A stretch of DNA of 34,463 bases. Source: Legionella sp. (lineage in GTDB: Bacteria > Pseudomonadota > Gammaproteobacteria > Legionellales > Legionellaceae). Position 1 is the first letter of the stretch, and every line of letters begins with the position of its first letter. The stretch lies in the NCBI GenBank assembly GCA_017306715.1, contig JAFKHV010000036.1, positions 1 through 34,463 on the forward strand, written 5' to 3'. Below the pieces are notes generated by a model. It was not told the DNA's origin, ran no database searches, and worked only from the letters and a program-made list of their open reading frames with translations. The translations under genes and the position numbers were made by a program. Below are positions 33,860 through 34,463 of the stretch, piece after piece.

Positions 33860-34463
33860 ATGATGCAATTACTCAAATCATTCCTCCGCAAGGGGCATTA
33901 TGCTCTCGCCTTAATGACCTACTTGTTGATCCAACCCGTTGATAGTTATTCCTGGCAATGGCGTGATTTATGGTCAACCAAAGATCAGCAAGGCCAACTT
34001 TTTATGGAAAAAAAAGACTATTCTGCAGCGCAGGAGACCTTTAAACGTCCAGACTGGGCAGCTACTGCCGCTTATCGCAACCAAAATTATAAAAAAGCAT
34101 CCATGCTCTACAGCAGCCAACACAATGAGGCTGGGTATTATAATCTGGGTAATTCTTTAGCGCATTTAGGCCAGTATGAGAACGCATTAAAAGCCTATGA
34201 TCAAGCATTAGCCCTCAATCCACAAAATCAAGATGCGCGCCATAATCGCAAAATTGTAGAACAACTCTTAAAACAACAACAGGATCAGCAAAAGCAGCAA
34301 GATCAGCAAAAGCAGCAGGATCAGCAAAAGCAACAGGATCAGCAAAAGCAACAAGATCAGCAAAAGCAACAAGATCAGCAAAAGCAACAAGATCAGCAAA
34401 AGCAACAAGATCAGCAAAAGCAACAAGATCAGCAAAAGCAACAAGATCAGCAAAAGCAACAAG
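33860..34463 (+). CDS. BatC-like TPR protein, partial at the window edge
   Basis: The open frame starts at the paired ATGs at 33860/33863 and is still open at the last base; 201 codons are visible. An N-terminal hydrophobic helix (about 13-27) could be a signal or anchor, pointing to the periplasm. Then comes FMEKKDYSAAQETF and a clear TPR, YYNLGNSLAHLGQYENALKAYDQALALNPQN (about 94-124). After DARHNRKIVEQLLKQQ the protein turns into a run of six-residue units of Gln, Asp and Lys coded by the 18-bp repeat. BatC proteins commonly have a charged Gln-rich tail after the TPR. Fifth gene after moxR in the same operon; its end and any batD lie outside the window. Confidence 0.9.
   Translation, partial: MMQLLKSFLRKGHYALALMTYLLIQPVDSYSWQWRDLWSTKDQQGQLFMEKKDYSAAQETFKRPDWAATAAYRNQNYKKASMLYSSQHNEAGYYNLGNSLAHLGQYENALKAYDQALALNPQNQDARHNRKIVEQLLKQQQDQQKQQDQQKQQDQQKQQDQQKQQDQQKQQDQQKQQDQQKQQDQQKQQDQQKQQDQQKQQ
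34280..34463 (+). repeat. 18-bp in-frame tandem repeat (minisatellite) in the TPR gene
   Basis: Ten full units of the form CARGATCAGCAAAAGCAR, each coding Gln-Asp-Gln-Gln-Lys-Gln, plus the first bases of an eleventh at the window end. The first four units vary at the Gln third positions (CAG/CAA); the last six are identical, which suggests recent expansion by slippage. Total copy number is unknown. Confidence 0.95.

Noticed and set aside
34268..34462. Minus-strand open frame of pure Leu and Ile
   Set aside because: It is only the reverse reading of the 18-bp repeat that codes for Gln/Asp/Lys on the plus strand.

Overview
This window looks like a chromosome segment from a Legionella or close Legionellales relative. 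That placement is my inference. It rests on the moderate-to-low GC content, the gammaproteobacterial order rppH-ptsP-(TauE)-lgt-thyA, the metG-rnfB-nth cluster, and several lone genes with features typical of Dot/Icm effectors: eukaryote-like kinases, a CX5R phosphatase of SidP type, and helical orphans with internal duplications or membrane hairpins. No rRNA, tRNA, CRISPR array, insertion sequence or phage gene is visible.

Layout. Positions 20-2961 hold a tight housekeeping operon: metG without the usual C-terminal tRNA-binding domain, a soluble orphan rnfB, and nth. An unrecognised helical protein (3022-4743) and a membrane protein that looks like two fused VUT/YhhQ domains (4891-6159) follow. 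glmU lies convergent to the latter. A 538-aa protein made of two diverged copies of a ~200-residue unit (7713-9329) is convergent with a type I asparaginase. From 10558 to 15756 runs the conserved block rppH-ptsP-TauE-lgt-thyA, with ATGA overlaps at two junctions.

Positions 15788-22784 form an accessory island. It has two paralogous Ser/Thr-kinase-like genes of equal length (505 aa), each preceded by the same promoter hexamers (TTGACC, 17 bp, TATCAA). A convergent 706-aa protein carries a CKDAIDR phosphatase loop, and a divergent 454-aa protein ends in a hydrophobic hairpin. This is the best candidate for a little-described system: a kinase/phosphatase effector cluster between thyA and a housekeeping operon.

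Positions 22848-27023 (minus strand) form a four-gene operon, midA - PTPS/QueD-like - priA - acyl-CoA thioesterase, in which every junction is a 4-nt ATGA overlap. Divergent from it is a pteridine-reductase-like SDR with a TTG start, convergent with a tRNA-dihydrouridine synthase. After a small orphan gene, a Bat-type operon starts at about 29414: a MoxR ATPase, DUF58, DUF4381, a BatA VWA protein, a BatB VWA protein with an altered MIDAS, and a TPR (BatC-like) protein. The TPR gene runs off the window inside an 18-bp in-frame tandem repeat.

Functional links. The Bat proteins probably form an inner-membrane envelope-stress or protein-quality module driven by MoxR. The PTPS-like protein and the PTR1-like SDR both point to pteridine metabolism. 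PtsP and RppH connect nitrogen-PTS signalling with mRNA decay in an old shared locus.
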